The notes beneath the pieces were generated by a model, which saw only the letters and a list, made by a program, of their open reading frames with translations, was not told the origin of the DNA and did no database searches. DNA of 64,000 bases. It comes from Sarcophilus harrisii (taxonomy: Eukaryota > Chordata > Mammalia > Dasyuromorphia > Dasyuridae). The stretch lies in contig NC_045429.1 of assembly GCF_902635505.1 (NCBI RefSeq), forward strand, positions 464,397,359 to 464,461,358, given 5' to 3'. The translations under genes and the position numbers were made by a program. Positions 21,411 through 62,113 of this stretch are shown here, piece by piece. How positions within the stretch are numbered: position 1 is the stretch's first letter; each line of letters starts with the position of its first letter.

Positions 21411-22480
21411 GTCAAGGGGAAATCATCAGGCCTGGTGTCCCCGTCCCGCTGCTCTTCCTGGGTTGCCACAACAGCCTTCAGTGGAGTTTAGGAGCGGACC
21501 TCCGGGCGCAGAGGCAGCTAATGGCCTGGAAGAAGCTGGGGGGCGGGAGAAGGAGACGTTTATGGGCACAGAAGCAGCCTCGTCAGCAGGATTCCCTTCA
21601 GCCGGATTGCCCCTGGGCCAGCCTGGATGGGACATCGGAAAGTGGGAGCCGCCCTGGCAGAGCTCTGCTGCAGGGAGCCAGGGGAGGCCAGGTGTGCATG
21701 GCGAGGCACTGCCAACCACTTATCAGGCCCCATCAGGAGCCGCCTCTCCAAATGGCACCGTCTCTCAGCGCCCCGGGGTGCCCCGGAGCTGGCACTTCGG
21801 AGGTTTCTAAGAATAAACCCTAATTATCCCTGCCTGGGAATTCAAACATATAAGAAGCTCTGAACAAAACGTGGCCCTTGGGGGTGCCCAGAGTCTGCAC
21901 CCGGCAGAAATCTCGCCAGGGTTCTAGAGCCAGGCCCCCAGCCCAGAAGCTCTTTGAGGGCAGAGATCATTGTCCTCCCTGTGCTTGTTTTCCCAGCACA
22001 CATAGTAGGTGCTGGAGAAGCGCTGGTTAGCACTGGTTGCCTCACAGTAGGAGGAAATCCTGCTCATGGACTCACTTCCTGTTAGCAGCTTCTGCCTAAT
22101 CCCAACACCCGGGAGCTGCCCCATCTCCTGGGCAGGAAGCTCCGGAGGCTGCTTCCTCAGCTGTCCCGAGGGCTTTGGGGCTCCCCTCAGAACCTTGGGC
22201 CCCAGCCCAGCAAGTCGTCCCAGAGAAGGGAGCTCAGAGCCTTCCCCTCCCAAGAGGGTATGCGGTCACTCCTATGCCAGCCTAGCTCGGGCCTCTGGAG
22301 CCAAGCAAATCCAGGCTGGCCCCCCTCCCCAGGCTGGAGACGGCCCCTACCTCCAGATAGCGCGTTTCGCCATCATTTTCTTGTCTGCAAGCTGAGCAGC
22401 ACCAGCCCCTCTTTTGGTCATAATGAAATTCTGTCCGTGGTGGAGGAGAGTGAGAGTTGACCACCTGGTGTCCTTCTGTC
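21411..22480. other. Noncoding stretch
   Basis: GC-rich sequence with several open but unrecognised frames. No gene supported. Confidence 0.4.
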
Positions 22481-22482
22481 CC

Positions 22483-22484
<2 letters not shown>

Positions 22485-22521
<37 letters not shown>

Positions 22522-22800
22522 CTCACTCACACACACACACACACACTCTCTCACACATACACACACTCACACACACACACACACACACTCTCACTCACAC
22601 AATTCCATACACACACTCACAATCCCCCCACACTCACACACACTCTCACACATACACACATACACTCTTTCACACACACACATTCTCACTCTCACACACA
22701 CACACTCACACACACACTTACAATCTCACACACTCACACACTATCACATACACTCTTACACACACACATTCACACTCATACACACACCCTGACACATACA
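22485..22800. repeat. (CA)n / CACTCACA microsatellite
   Basis: Long CA-rich run with CTCTCACTCACA interruptions. Confidence 0.92.
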
Positions 22801-23789
22801 AACAGGAGCTGAGGCACAGAGAAGGGCTGGAATCCGACCATGGTCCCCTAGGCCAGGACTGTGCTCCCCCAAGGAGTCAGGGCAGCCAGGGGTCTACCTG
22901 GAGCCCGGCCTCAGCTGCCCCCCGTCACTTCCCCCTGGTCGCTGAGGACAAGGCCCCTGGATTTCACTGGACTTCCTTCAAAGTCTCCGGAGGACTTTCT
23001 CTCTGGGTCGGGGAGGACTCAGCAGCCAGGCGCCTCCTTGGCTTCCTCTTGGCCAATGCTGTGCCCATCCTCCGTGCCTCCTAAAACTCTGCCTTTGAAA
23101 TCTTTTCTGTCCTTCCGTCCTTCCTTCCTGAGGAAGCCCCGGTCTGGGACCCTTGGCTGGGGTGTCCTATCTCTGGTGCCGTCTGAAGGCCATGCTCAGA
23201 AGACAGGGGATACTGTTATCATTCCCCTGTGAGCCCCCAGGGCTTGGGCCCCTGCCCCCCCTCTCACCATGATACCCGCCCCTCTGCAAAGTTGTTGGGG
23301 GAGGGTGTGCCTATTACTTGGGGACCCACAGACTTGGGCATGGGGGATGGGGCAGAGCAGCCGTGGAAGCTTTTACAGGTGGGCCACTGGGTACCCCATG
23401 GCCCCAGGTCCTAGGCTGAGGCCCTGGGTGCAATCCTGCCTCAGTGTTCTCATCTGCCAAATGGGGGCAGGGCAGGAGTGGGGGATGGGAGGGAGAGATT
23501 GGGCACCTTGACCTGGCTAGCCTTCTGACCTGTTAAGAATGAATGTTTTGTCCCCTGGAGATCCTTAAGGAAGCAGAGTCCTGTTGCTTTCTCCCCCCAA
23601 AGACAGTTTAAATCAGGGAGGAAGTGAAACCAGCGACCTTGCCCCCTGTGCCCACTGTGCCAGCTCCCATCTGTGAAGGGCTGAGGGAGGGAGGGGGCGG
23701 TAGAAGACCTGCTCTGACCCCACGAGCAGCCCCATGACCAGGGCTGGGGGCACCTCTTCAGCCTGTGCTCTCTCTTACCTCCCCCACAG

Positions 23790-50949
<27,160 letters not shown>

Positions 50950-52735
50950 GCCCGGCAGCCACATCCCACCTTGCCTCGGCCTCGGCCTCGGCCTCGGCCA
51001 CCTTCCCAGGAGCCCTGGGAATAGCTGCACTTGAGGACAGCCCCCTGGGTTGGATGACTCCGGATTGGCTACAAGGGGAGGGGGCACCTGGGCACCATCT
51101 GGCATCTTAAAGACCTCTTACTGACTCCTCCACCTGGGAGGAGAGCAGACACTGCCTGCATGGGCAGGAGCCCCCTATTCCCCCAATCCCCCCACAAAGA
51201 AGATGGCAGATCCCTTCCCAAGAGTGTTTCCTGGTATGAGGGAGAAGGGAATGAAGCCGGGGCACCTTCTGGCTTGGATTGTCCTCTGTCTCCCTTGTCA
51301 CGGCTGCTCATTAAGAAAAAGGGCAGCATCCCTCAGTGGGACTCGCTCTCGCAGGGCAGCACTCACAGCTCAGCACACAGGGAGAGGAAGCTCTGCTCCA
51401 TGCTGGAGTTTGTAGTCAAGCTTTTGGACATGGTCATTCCCGAAGGGCCCCCCCGTGCCAGTGGCGAAGGAAGGTGCCCGTCTCAAGGAGCCGGACTTCT
51501 GAGCCCGTGTTCAGCAGGGCCTGGGTGCCTTGTGGCGCTTTGGGAGAAGTGCCCTTCAGGTAGAAAGGTGTCTTGTTATTTCCTAAAAGTGAGACCATAA
51601 AATTGTTCACCTCCTAGAAAAATGGGGGTTCCCCCGGGGATCTGCAGCCTGCTTCTCCCTCCCCTCAGCCACCTGAGATAAGGACTCAGCAGGAAGAACT
51701 CACCCATGGATAATAGAAGGGCTGATAATATGTGGCTAAATCACATGTGGGCAGAGGAGGCGTCTGCACCGTGAACAGCAGGAGAGAGGGGGGAAACGAT
51801 GGCCTTCCATTTCCGAACCCCGGAAATTCAACCCATCGCAAGTAGCCCTGGTTAAGTACCTTCTCTGCCAGACACAAGGGGAAAGACACTGGGGAGAGGA
51901 CTGGCTGGGGAGTCACAAGGTCTCTGACATACTATAAACATTATGTGGAACTGGCGATGGATCTGAGATCCACACAATTCTCCAAGGCGTGGGAGGTGCA
52001 ATGTACTCCAGGGAGGGAGTTTCTACAGGAGTTCCCTCTACTAATGAGAGCATCAGTCCAAAGGGACACAAACCAGGGGCTGCCCTCAGGAAGAGGACCT
52101 TTTATGTGGGTGTGCTGTGGAATATTACACAGACAATGAAATATTATTCTGGGAGAGAGAGTGAGCACTAGCAGCTAGGGGAATCAGGGAAAGATTTGCA
52201 TGTACCTGTGCAGGATCTGCTGAGGATGCTAAGAAGCAGGGGTGAGGAGGGACGGTGTCCAGGTACAGGGAACAAGCTGTTCAAAGGCTTGGAGAGGGGA
52301 GATGGTGTCAAGGACAGGAAATTGCTTGTAATCCAGTTTGGCTGGAAAGTAAGATCCCTGAGGAAGTCTGGAAGGGGTAGTAGGATGCAGAGCTGGCTGG
52401 TTTTATTCCGGATGCAGGGGGAGCAACATGGCCAGATGGTATCTTGGGAAGGTTCGCTGGGTGAGGAGAGGGAGGCAGAGCAAGCTGGCCATCATCGTTA
52501 GCCACAGACCAGAGGCAGTGAAAGTGTGCTGCCCACAAGTAGGAGGGGAGAGGAGAGGAGAGGAGTGCACATCTGGCCCTTGGTGAAAGGGCTGGAAGCC
52601 CGCCTGCTCTTTCCCCTCACAAAGAAGAAGAAAACATGGAGAGCACGGCCTCCATCTGCATCTTCCCAGAAACCTGGGACACAGTGAGTGGGAGAGGCAG
52701 GAGCACAAGAAGTTCTTCCCAGGCAATCGGGGACA
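50950..52735 (+). other. Probable TSPEAR 3' UTR and downstream sequence
   Basis: Begins shortly after the stop with a (GGCCTC)n hexamer run (50974-50999). No AATAAA lies close by; a CATAAA variant is at about 51596. The UTR end is not determinable by eye. Confidence 0.45.
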
Positions 52736-52885
52736 AGCAAGAGGCAGTGCGGTGCAATGGAAAGTGCTGGACTGGGAGTCGAAGGCCCAAAGTTCGGACC
52801 CTGCCTCTGCTCCTTCCTGCCCCTGTGACCTTGGAGGGACATTCCATCTTCCTGGTTTTTGGTTTCCTCCTCAAAGTGAGAGCAA
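52735..52885 (+). mobile_element. MIR-type ancient SINE
   Basis: GGTGCAATGGAAAGTGCTGG, GACTGGGAGTC, then CCTGTGACCTTGG and a pyrimidine-rich end follow the MIR order. Confidence 0.6.
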
Positions 52886-55800
52886 GTGGCCTCGAGTCAA
52901 TACCCTCTGACCCTTAACATCAGGGGCCACCCCATTTCCCAAGCATTCGTGACCCTCCTGGCCAGAGAATCTGGTCCCTTCATATCTCCTGCCCAGACTC
53001 GCACCCACAGACTTCACCCCTGCCCTCTCTCCCCTTAGAGGTGCTTGCTGGAGCTCCCTCTGCTTCCCAAGCGCTTCTATCACCTTTCCTTGAGCTTCCT
53101 GTCCCCCAAATATTTCTTCATGCCCTCCTCACTCCATTATTGAGCCCATCTGAGCCAGCCTGGTCGCAGGGATGCTGTCACTCTGTCATGTCAGAGGAAA
53201 GCTGGGGGGCTCTGGGGAGCTCTCTGCCCTTTTAGTGACCCCGCCCCGTCCTCTGCTTTGTCAAGGAATGTATTTATGTTGTATTGTGTGCTCCCTATGT
53301 AGAAAAACCTATTTATTTCATTGTTCTGTTCTTAAATATATTTATGATCTTTCCAACAGAAAAGCTGTGCTCCAGAAGTGTTTCTTATTGGGTAGACCAT
53401 TTCCTCTCCACACATCCCATAAGGTGGACAGCCCAGTACGGCGTGTCCACACCAGAGTGGGCACTGCGCTCTAGGAGTAAAGCAGGATTGAAGTAGCTCC
53501 AAAGAAACGTGAGGGGCACAAAGTCAGAGAATCCACCCGACTGCTCTCGGGTTCTTTGCACCCAATCCCTGGCGGAGCCTTCTGGCCTCCTCTCGGTCTG
53601 ATCAGCCGCATGTGGACACACTGGCCTTGCCCCTAGCATAGGGACGCCATTCAGTAGATCACCAGCTAGCAAACATGTACAAACAAGTTCTAGACAGGAT
53701 AAATTGGAGATAACCAATGAGGGAACGCTCTGGAGTGAAGCACTATGGGTTGGGAAGGGCTTCCAGTACAAAGTGGGATTTTCACTGGGACTTCAAAGAA
53801 GCTGGGGGTGGAGATAAGGAGCAAGAACATTCCGGCAGGGGAAATAGCCTTCCACCTACTGCTGCTGACCCTTGGTCCCTGTTATTCACTCTTTCCTGTT
53901 CCTCCAGAAGGGTTTTAAAAATGCTGCCGTCAAGGATCCATCCCAAAGAAGGAATACTCCCACCACTGCCAGGGTCTTTAGCAATTTAGTGGCCCTCCCC
54001 AGACTGTCAATCCAAGCTTGGTCCTCACCCAATTGGACTCTCACCCAATTAAACAAGCATTTGTTAAACCTTCTACAATTAGTGGGGTTTTAACTAATCA
54101 AAGAGCAGTCATTAGCTCCAAAAAGGTTCTCACACCTGGGAGAGAGGAAGAAAGCCCTTTCTCCCTTCCTCCTTTAAGCTGAGCCCCAGGAGATGTGCCG
54201 CAGGGTAAAGGGCTGGGAAGGAGGTCTTGGACTCGGGCTGGGATTCGGGTTCTGCCTCTTGCCACATGAGTCTCTCTGGACCTCATTTTTCTTTTACACC
54301 ATGAGGGGTTCGGAATAGAGGGTCTCCAGGATCCTAAATCTTGCTATGATCATTCATTGCAAAGACCAGAGAGCTTAGCAACAAGCAAGTTCAGCCTGTC
54401 GCGAGGGACGTTCAGGAAGGACAGAATGAGGGACAGCACGAGAGTAGCATATCCTAGAGGAGAGGGAGAACACTGTAGGATGGGGATCCAAGTATTGGAG
54501 CCGAAGTAGGGGCCACCAAGATCAACCTGTGTGTCCCTTTAGCCCCAACCATAACTGACAGGATCTGTGCTAGAAAGGTAGGAAGTTTGGGGATTGGGAG
54601 GACCAGATGGCGCCCCAAACAGGCTGGAACAAGTATACTGCCTTTTAAGGGGTTAGGACGTCTCCCTATTACCTCTGTGTTCTCACCACCAGCTTTGACC
54701 AAGTAGGAGCTCCATCATCTTTTTGAAAGCTTTTTTCCCAAAGCTCAGTCTGTCCAATTGACCTTAGATGTTGAATAAACCCCTCAGGTGGAAGGCGAGG
54801 TGAGCTGTCGACGAAGCCCCTCCCACCAAATCCTCTCAAATCGCTTCAGTTGGTTTCGTAGGACCGGGGCGGGGGGGGGGGGGGGGCGTTCAGGAGAAAG
54901 TCTAAGAAGTCTCAGATATGGCCTTGCTTGAACAGCTACAGCCAGAGAGTGGTTGAGGCTGGCCTGGGAGTGTCGTCACCCTCCAGGATGGTCTTGAGCC
55001 CTGTCCTTTACATGTCTGTCACTGGCCATAAGGCCCTGGGAAGTCCTCTGGTCTTCCTGTACCTAATTTTCTTTTTCTGCAAAAAGGGATTCCGACAGCT
55101 GAGGCTTGTGTCCTTAGGGTGCTGGTAGCCTCTGGCTCTGTGCTCTCCAGCTATAGATGTTTGAAGAGCCACATATGGAAGAGAGATTATGTTCATTCTG
55201 TGCTGCTCCAAGAGGTCAAACTGGGGGAAGTTCTGGGGAGACAGATTCCCTGTGAGAGAGGGAGCTCCCTGTCACTGGAAGGACACAAACAAAGGAAGCT
55301 GGTCGTCTCAGGACCATGGAAGCAGCCTTGCTTTGGGAGCTAGGTTGGCCTCCGTGGTTTCCGATGCCCCTTCCTGCTGGGAGGTTGTGAGTGAATTGGT
55401 CCCCGAGTTGACCTCCCTTTCCTTGTTCCCTTGAACAGGAGGTGGGGATACTCAGAAATTCTCTGCCAGGTGTGGAGTCCAGCCCCAGGGAATACCGAGA
55501 GTGGGAATGAATATCCCAGGCCAGTGGAAGATGTGCTTTGAGATCTCCGTTTGTTAATCTGAGCGCCGGGGTTTATACACTCTTTAACTAGTATCACATC
55601 AACAACAGCTTCCTCCAGGTGACTCTCCGTACCTTCCAGGGTTAATGCACAGACCATACTTTGACATCCCAATTCACCTTAACTGGCAATACCAAGATCT
55701 GGATCGTAACAGGGTCGTGGATGAGAGAAATCACCCGTGGCAAAGGCACTTGGCTGTGGTGCCTTGTTCCTGTCCCATGCCCTCTCCATCGGGATTATTC

Positions 55801-56615
55801 TCCGTTTATCCCGGGTGTGGCTTTCAAAGATTGTTAGGGAGACGATGAGCCAAGGCTCCTTGTTCAGCCCTTACAGAGAGCGATCTCAAGTATTACCTGG
55901 ACCAGACTCTTCCTGTAAAGGGCTTATTCAGTACCGCCCTCTCCCACCCACAGCCAGAGGTGCCCTGTGCATACGGGGATCAGGGTCCCCCGCTTCTGCA
56001 CCAACCAGAGCAGGGCCCCTCCACCATCCGCCCTGGACTCCCTTGACCCTGGCTGCCCCCTGGGAGAAGCCTGGGGCCCTCTCTTCAGAATCGTGTTTTT
56101 AATAGGCCCCAAATAAAATGCGCAGAATTATGGAGAAAGCCAAATGTGGGAGGCAGAGTTAGCCAGGTGTTCTTAAAAGTGAAGTTCACAGGCCCTGCCT
56201 TGGGGGACCCCGGGACCATCAAGGCAAGGGGACTTATCTCCTCTGCCTCCACAGGACAGCCCCTTGCCCCGGAAACAGATCTTCTTGTGCCCTTCTCAGA
56301 CGGCCAGCTCCAATGGACTGATGCGCCCTGGCAGCCCCTTTCTTTCCCTGAGCCTCAGTTTCCCCCTCAGTACCAAGGGCCCCTGCTAGCTCTTACCCCC
56401 AAGCTCATGGCGATCCCCGCTTTTGTCAGCAGGTGGTGCTGCAGAACCAAGTTTCTCTAGTTCCTCCTGAAGCACCTTGGGGAACGTGGGTGAGCCCCAC
56501 TTTAAGCTGCTGTCGGAGGCCTGGTGGCGAGTGCCCTGCAACAATAACATCAGAAGTTGGTCCAAGGCCCAAACCTTTCTATTGCCTTCTTCTTGGGCTG
56601 CTGTGCCAAAGAAAG
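52886..56615. other. Noncoding stretch downstream of TSPEAR
   Basis: No gene recognised. AATAAA occurs at about 54773 and 56110, and a G-run of about 18 at 54869-54887. Nothing resembling LRRC3, the neighbour expected from the human map, was found. Confidence 0.4.
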
Positions 56616-56619
56616 TCCC

Positions 56620-57085
56620 GTCCTCCTCCCATCCCGCCCCCTCATCCCGCCCCCTCTCATCCCGCCCTCCTCTCATCCCCCCCTCCTCTCATCCCGCCCC
56701 CTGTCATCCCGCCCTCCTCTCATCCCGCCCCCTCTCATCCCACCCTCCTCCCATCCCGTCCTCCTCTCATCCCACCCTCCTCCCATCCCGCCCTCCTCTC
56801 ATCCCGCCCTCCTCCCATCCCGCCCCCTGTCATCCCGCCCTCCTCTCATCCCGCCCCTGTCATCCCACCCTCCTCCCATCCCGTCCTCCTCTCCTCCCAC
56901 CCTCCTCTCATCCCGCCGCCTGTCATCCCTCCTCTCATCCCGCCCATCCCACCCTCCTCCCATCCCGTCCTCCTCTCATCCCGCCCTCCTCCCATCCCGC
57001 CCCCTCTCATCCCGCCCTCCTCCCATCCCGCCCCCTGTCATCCCGCCCTCCTCTCATCCCGCCCCCTCTCATCCCGCCTTCCCAC
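56620..57085. repeat. Minisatellite TCATCCCGCCCTCCTC
   Basis: About 460 bases of irregular C-rich units of roughly 16-18 bases (CTCATCCCGCCC, CCTCCTC, CCATCCCGTCC). It creates long proline/histidine frames with no protein meaning. Confidence 0.92.
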
Positions 57086-57647
57086 CAGTCCAGTTCTGGC
57101 AGCTCCAACCCTCTCCTCCACGTCCCCTGAGGCTGTACCCTTTCTCCCAAGTTTCCAGGCCGGGATCCATTCGAAGGGCCTGCCCATCTCTCTACAAATC
57201 GGGTTTCCGTCTTGCTGATGCAGATCCCAAAGCCAGAGCTTTCTTAAGTTGTCTTGGGCCCCACCTTCTGAAATGGAAACTCTGAGGGAAGGCCAACTAA
57301 CCCCGTATTACTGTATGTCAGACACTGGAATACAATGGGAAAAATGAAAGTGTCCCTGCCTTTTAGGAGCCTTCCCCTGATAGGGGGATTAGATTAGACC
57401 AGTAGATACAGAACAAACCCAAAGTGGTTTAGGGATGAGGGGGCATCAGGAAAAACTCTGCCTAGAAATTGGTGCCTGTCCTAAGAGGTTCCACAAAGCA
57501 GAGGTGAGGAGGAAGTAAGCTCCCAGGGAGAGAGAGCAGTTCAGTTTGACTGAACCAAAGACTTAGGGAAAAGAAAGAAAGGGGAGGGAGACTGTAAATG
57601 CAGGTGCGGGACAAATGGGAAGGACCTTATTTAAAAGCCAAATGGAA
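57086..57647. other. Noncoding stretch
   Basis: No gene or clear repeat recognised. Confidence 0.4.
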
Positions 57648-57765
57648 GTTTATTGTTGTTGTTCAATCATTTTTCAATTGTGTTTACTCTTCAAGACCCC
57701 ATTTGAAGTTTTCTTGGCAAAGATACTGGGATGGTTTGCCATTTCCTAAAGGTCAAAGGGAGTAG
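57648..57765 (-). mobile_element. MAR1-like (RTE/BovB-tail) SINE (antisense)
   Basis: GTTGTTCAATCATTTTTCAA, TCTTCAAGACCCCATTTG, TTTTCTTGGCAAAGATACTG and GGTTTGCCATTTCCT follow the reversed consensus of this SINE type. Confidence 0.7.
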
Positions 57766-60565
57766 CTGGACTTTATTGAATTGGGGGTGGGATAGAATTT
57801 CTAGAACTGAACTTTGGGAAACTCTTTGGCAGTGGGATGGAGGATAGACTGGCATGGAGGCAGGGTGGACAACTAGGTGGTCATTGGCATGTGGTGAGCC
57901 GTGAGGCGCGACTACACTAGGCTGATGAGAGAGATCTAAGAGCCACCATAGAAGCAGAAACAAGATTTAGCCAGTGATTGACTATGTGGGGTGAAGGAGA
58001 GTGGGGATCTAGAAATGAAAAAAAAAAAAGATTATGCTCTAACTAATAGTAGGGTAGGAACTCAGAAAACGTTCAGAGGAGCGGCTACAGATGTTTGGGA
58101 GAGACGCTGTGACATCTGTTAGTCTTTGCTGAGGGCAGGAAGAGTTGGATTTTTGCATTCCTGTTTCCAGCACCCAGCACAAGTATCCGACACAAAAAGG
58201 TACCCAATAAAGACGTCAATAAATGAATGTAGTTGTCTGAAGCCATGGTTACCAGGCTGAGATTTTCAGTGGGAGAGTGGTGTGAGGAGAGGATTCATTG
58301 TGAGAGCAAGACCTTCCCACTGAACGGTAAGATGTTCATTTTTACAACTCCAAATCCTGGATTCCTTGGTGTTGTAAGCAGAGGGTTTTTCTCGGCCCAC
58401 CATTCTCTTTTGTCAAGCTCTCTAGATCCCAGCCATGGCCTGTCCTCCTACCTGGGGCCCCTCCTTTCAAGCCACGCCCTTCCTGGGACCCGTGCTTATT
58501 AGATCCCCATTGCCTTGAAACTTCAATGAGAACTTTCTGAGGTGGACGGAACATGAGAAGATTTGGGGCATGGGGCCAGGCCTGCCCAAGCCTAGCTTCC
58601 TCAGGAGCTCATGCAGCACACCTGGATCTGCCTCCAGGCTCCAGCAGCAACTTTACAGGCCAACAAGGGCTGAAGCGGAGACCTGCCTTTCTCTTCTCAC
58701 TCCAGAGCTCAACAGGGGCTAGCCCAGAAAAGCTTTGCCCCTTGTCTGGAGAGAGTGGCCTCTGGCTTTGTCGACGAGGGGGCACCTCCAGGGGCTGAGA
58801 AGACAGCCCCTCTTGTCACTTGTGCCAATGACCTCATCAGCTTCTAAAAGGAGGGTGCTAGACCCCTGAGGGGCAGAATCAGAAGAAGGGTCTCCAACTT
58901 GCCACTCCAGTTAAGAGGCCATGATTCAACAAACAGCAGCACCAGAGTGGAGCATGGGGTCAGTCCTGACCCAAGAAACATCACAGGCCATTTGAACCAA
59001 CTCTTCCAGTAACAGATGAGGAAACCAAGACCCAGAGAGAAAGTGGCTTAGCCAGAGCCCCTGACTGAGGCCCCAGGCACCTTGTTGACCGAAAAGGGCC
59101 TCTGGTCAAAGTGAAGGGTCATGGGATCCAATCTAATTCCTTTACTGAAGAAAAAACAGGTCATCCAGGCAGTGAACAACAGATCTAGGCCGACTAAGGA
59201 CTTCCTCCAGACCCCTACCCAGGTTTTAGAGACAAAGTTAGCATCCACATATGGATTTTTTTTTCAAAGCGTTTAAGAAAAGAATGGAGCGTGCCCTGAA
59301 TTCCTTGATGAAAGAATGAATACCTTTTGTCCCTCTCTCCAGCCATGGCAAGGCTTTGTTGGAAGAAAAGGGCCAAGAAGAGGCAAGGGCCTCCAGGAGG
59401 TAGAAGTCTGGGTAGCCAGTAGATAAGGAGGGTGGCTTTTTAGTTCACAGTGAGCTTTACAGGTAAGATCTCTGATCCTCCCAGAGAGCATTGTCTCCTA
59501 CCAGTGTGGGAGACAGGGCACAAGCTATTCCCACTTTACAGATGGGAACACTGAGTCACAAGGGGTAGGTTGTCATGCAGAGCTTCGACTGCCTGAGCTA
59601 GACACCATGTTAGGGTTGTTTTGGCCAACAGCCTCATTTCACAGCTGAGGAACCTGAGGTTCAGTGAGGGGTGGAGAAGAGTCTCCTGACCCTGTTCCTA
59701 GACCTTCATTCTGCCTCTCCAGGTGACCTCTGTTCTCCTGCTGTCCCTGGGAGAAGAGTAACATCAGCCTCTGCCCATTTTGCCCTTGGTCCTAGTCAGA
59801 GCCAAACACTGCAACCCAATGGGTGGTGCCCCCTCCCCCCCAAGGATCTCCCACTCAAACCATCATTGTGTCAGTTAAAATGAAAGGACCCTGCTGATGG
59901 CTGGTCTAGCAGATGTTCTCTGTAGGGGCTCCTGAGGGCTGCCCCTGCCCTGCCAGCTGGGCCCTCTGCCAGGCTGGGAGTCATTGTTGTCTGGATACAG
60001 ATGTCAACAAGCAGGTCAGCATTTCTGCTATAGCAAGAGTGGGCTGGTGCAGGTGATGGGGGAGAGGAACTTGCAGCTCTGATCCCCTGAGGCACTGAGT
60101 CCAGCCTTGAGTAGCCAGAGTATCTTCCACTCTGCCCTGACCCCAAGCAACATCTTCTTTGTCACGACTGCAGCAATAAAATGGGTCAAAGCTCCTATCC
60201 CCGGACTGAAAGGATCATCTCCTTGCAGTTGATCCCCATCCCTGAGTGGGAAGGGGTCCTAGAATCTCCTAAGAGACCCTTTGGCCCAATAGGAGTCCCC
60301 TGGGCAACATCCCTGACAGAGAAGCCTCCAGTCTCTGCTAGGAGAGCTCCAGTAAAGGAAACTCATCATCTCCTGGACAGGCTCACCCCTTGGGGTCAGC
60401 CCTCATTGGGAAAACCAGACAGCAACCTAATTCTGTCCTCTTGCTTCTGGTCCTGCCCAGTGGCACCAAGAACAAGGCTAGGCTCTCCTCTGGCAGGACA
60501 GGCCCAGCCACAACTAGCTCCTGCCCTCCTTGCACTCCACAGCCACCTGCCCTTCACTTGGTCAT
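57766..60565. other. Noncoding stretch
   Basis: No gene supported. MIR/L2-like fragments: 58140-58230 (ends in AATAAATGAATG), 59015-59060, 59520-59570 and 59635-59670 (AGATGAGGAAACCAAG, TTTACAGATGGGAACACTGAG types). Confidence 0.4.
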
Positions 60566-62113
60566 CCAAGGCAATATAGAATATTTAGGAGTCTCCCTGC
60601 CAAGACAAACCCAGGAACTGTATGAAGACAATTATAAAATACTTTTTCACACAAATAAAGTCAGGTCTAAACAACTGGAAAATATCAATTGCTTATGGGT
60701 AGGCCAAATTAATATAATAAAAATCACAATCTACCTAAATTAATTTACTTATTCAATGTCATACCACATTACCAAAAATCATTTTATAGAGCTAGAAAAA
60801 ACAGTAACAAAATTCATCTGGAAGAAGAAAAGGTCAAAAATATCAAGGGAATTAATGAAAACAAATGTGAAAGAAGGTGGCCTAGCTCTACTAGATCTCA
60901 AGTTGTATTATAAAGCAGTAATTAACAAAACATTTTGGTACTGGCTAAAAAGTAGACTGTTGGAGCAGAAGAATAGATCAGGCACACCAGAAATAGTAGT
61001 AAATGACCATAGTGACACAGTGTTTGATAAACCCAAAGACCCCAGATTTGGGGACAAAAACTTACTATCTAACCAAAAACTGCTGGGAAAACTGGAATAC
61101 AATAGCAAAAATTAAGTATAAATCAACATCTTATACAGCATATTAAGATGACATCAAAATAAATAAATTCTTCCTTTCTCCATAGATCTGATAGGTAAAC
61201 TATTCAATTCTCTGGAGAAAGGAAGAATTTAAGACCAAACAAGAAACCGAGAGCATTGCTAGATATAAAATGAGCAATTTTGAATATATTAAATTAAAAA
61301 GGGTTTGCACAAACAAAAACCACTGCAATCAAGATTAGAAGGAAAACAAAAAAACTGGGGAACAATTTTTACAGCAACTTTCTCTGATAAAGACCTCATT
61401 CTCAATTATATAAAGAATTGAACCAAATATACAAGAAATAAGTCATTCCCCAATTGATAAATGATCAGTGGATATAAACAGTGTTCAGATGAAAGCTACA
61501 GCCATATAAAAACCTTTTAAATCACTATTGATCAGAAAAATGCCAATGATAACATCTCACACCTATCAGATTGGCTAATATGACAGGAAAGGAAAATAAT
61601 AAATGTTGGAAGGTTTGTGGGAAAAGTGGGACACTAATGTACTCACTGTCGGTGAGATTGTGAATTGATGCAACCACTCTGGAGAGCAATTTGGAACTTT
61701 GCTTTAATACTGCATACCCTTTGACCCAGAAATGAGACTATATTCCAAAGAAAAGTTTTAAAAATTGGAAAAGGACCTAGTTATCCAAAAACTATTTATA
61801 GCAGTTTTTGTGGCAAAGAACTAGAAATTAAGGTGATGCCCATCAATTGGGGAAATGACCGGACAAGTTGTAGTTTAAGATTACATTGGAATATTACTGT
61901 GCTGTAAGAAATGAGCAGTGTGTTTCAGAAAAAACCTGGAAAAATTGAACTAGGATATTGTACAGAGTAACAGCAATACTGTATGGTGGTTAGTTGTTAA
62001 TAACTTAGCTATTCTCAGCAATACAATGATTCAAAACAATTCCAAAAAATTCATGAAGAAAATCAAAATCCATTTCCAGAGAAAGAACTGATGGAGTATT
62101 AATGCAGATCAAT
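60566..62113 (+). mobile_element. Old L1 LINE, 3' part, decayed
   Basis: ORF2 C-terminal sequence in pieces (IEYLGVSLPRQTQELYEDNY; then KFIWKKKRSKISRELMKTN, GGLALLDLKLYYKAV, FDKPKDPRFGDKN), then degraded sequence equivalent to the end of ORF2 and part of the 3' UTR. Many frame breaks, no clear tail or target-site duplication. Clearly older than the copies at 2497 and 39784. Confidence 0.85.

Noticed and set aside
19116-23789. TSPEAR exon 1 (signal peptide)
   Set aside because: No short hydrophobic frame with a phase-1 donor could be supported by eye.
56433-57285. Proline/serine-rich frames of 217-261 codons
   Set aside because: Three frames are open together because of the C-rich minisatellite.
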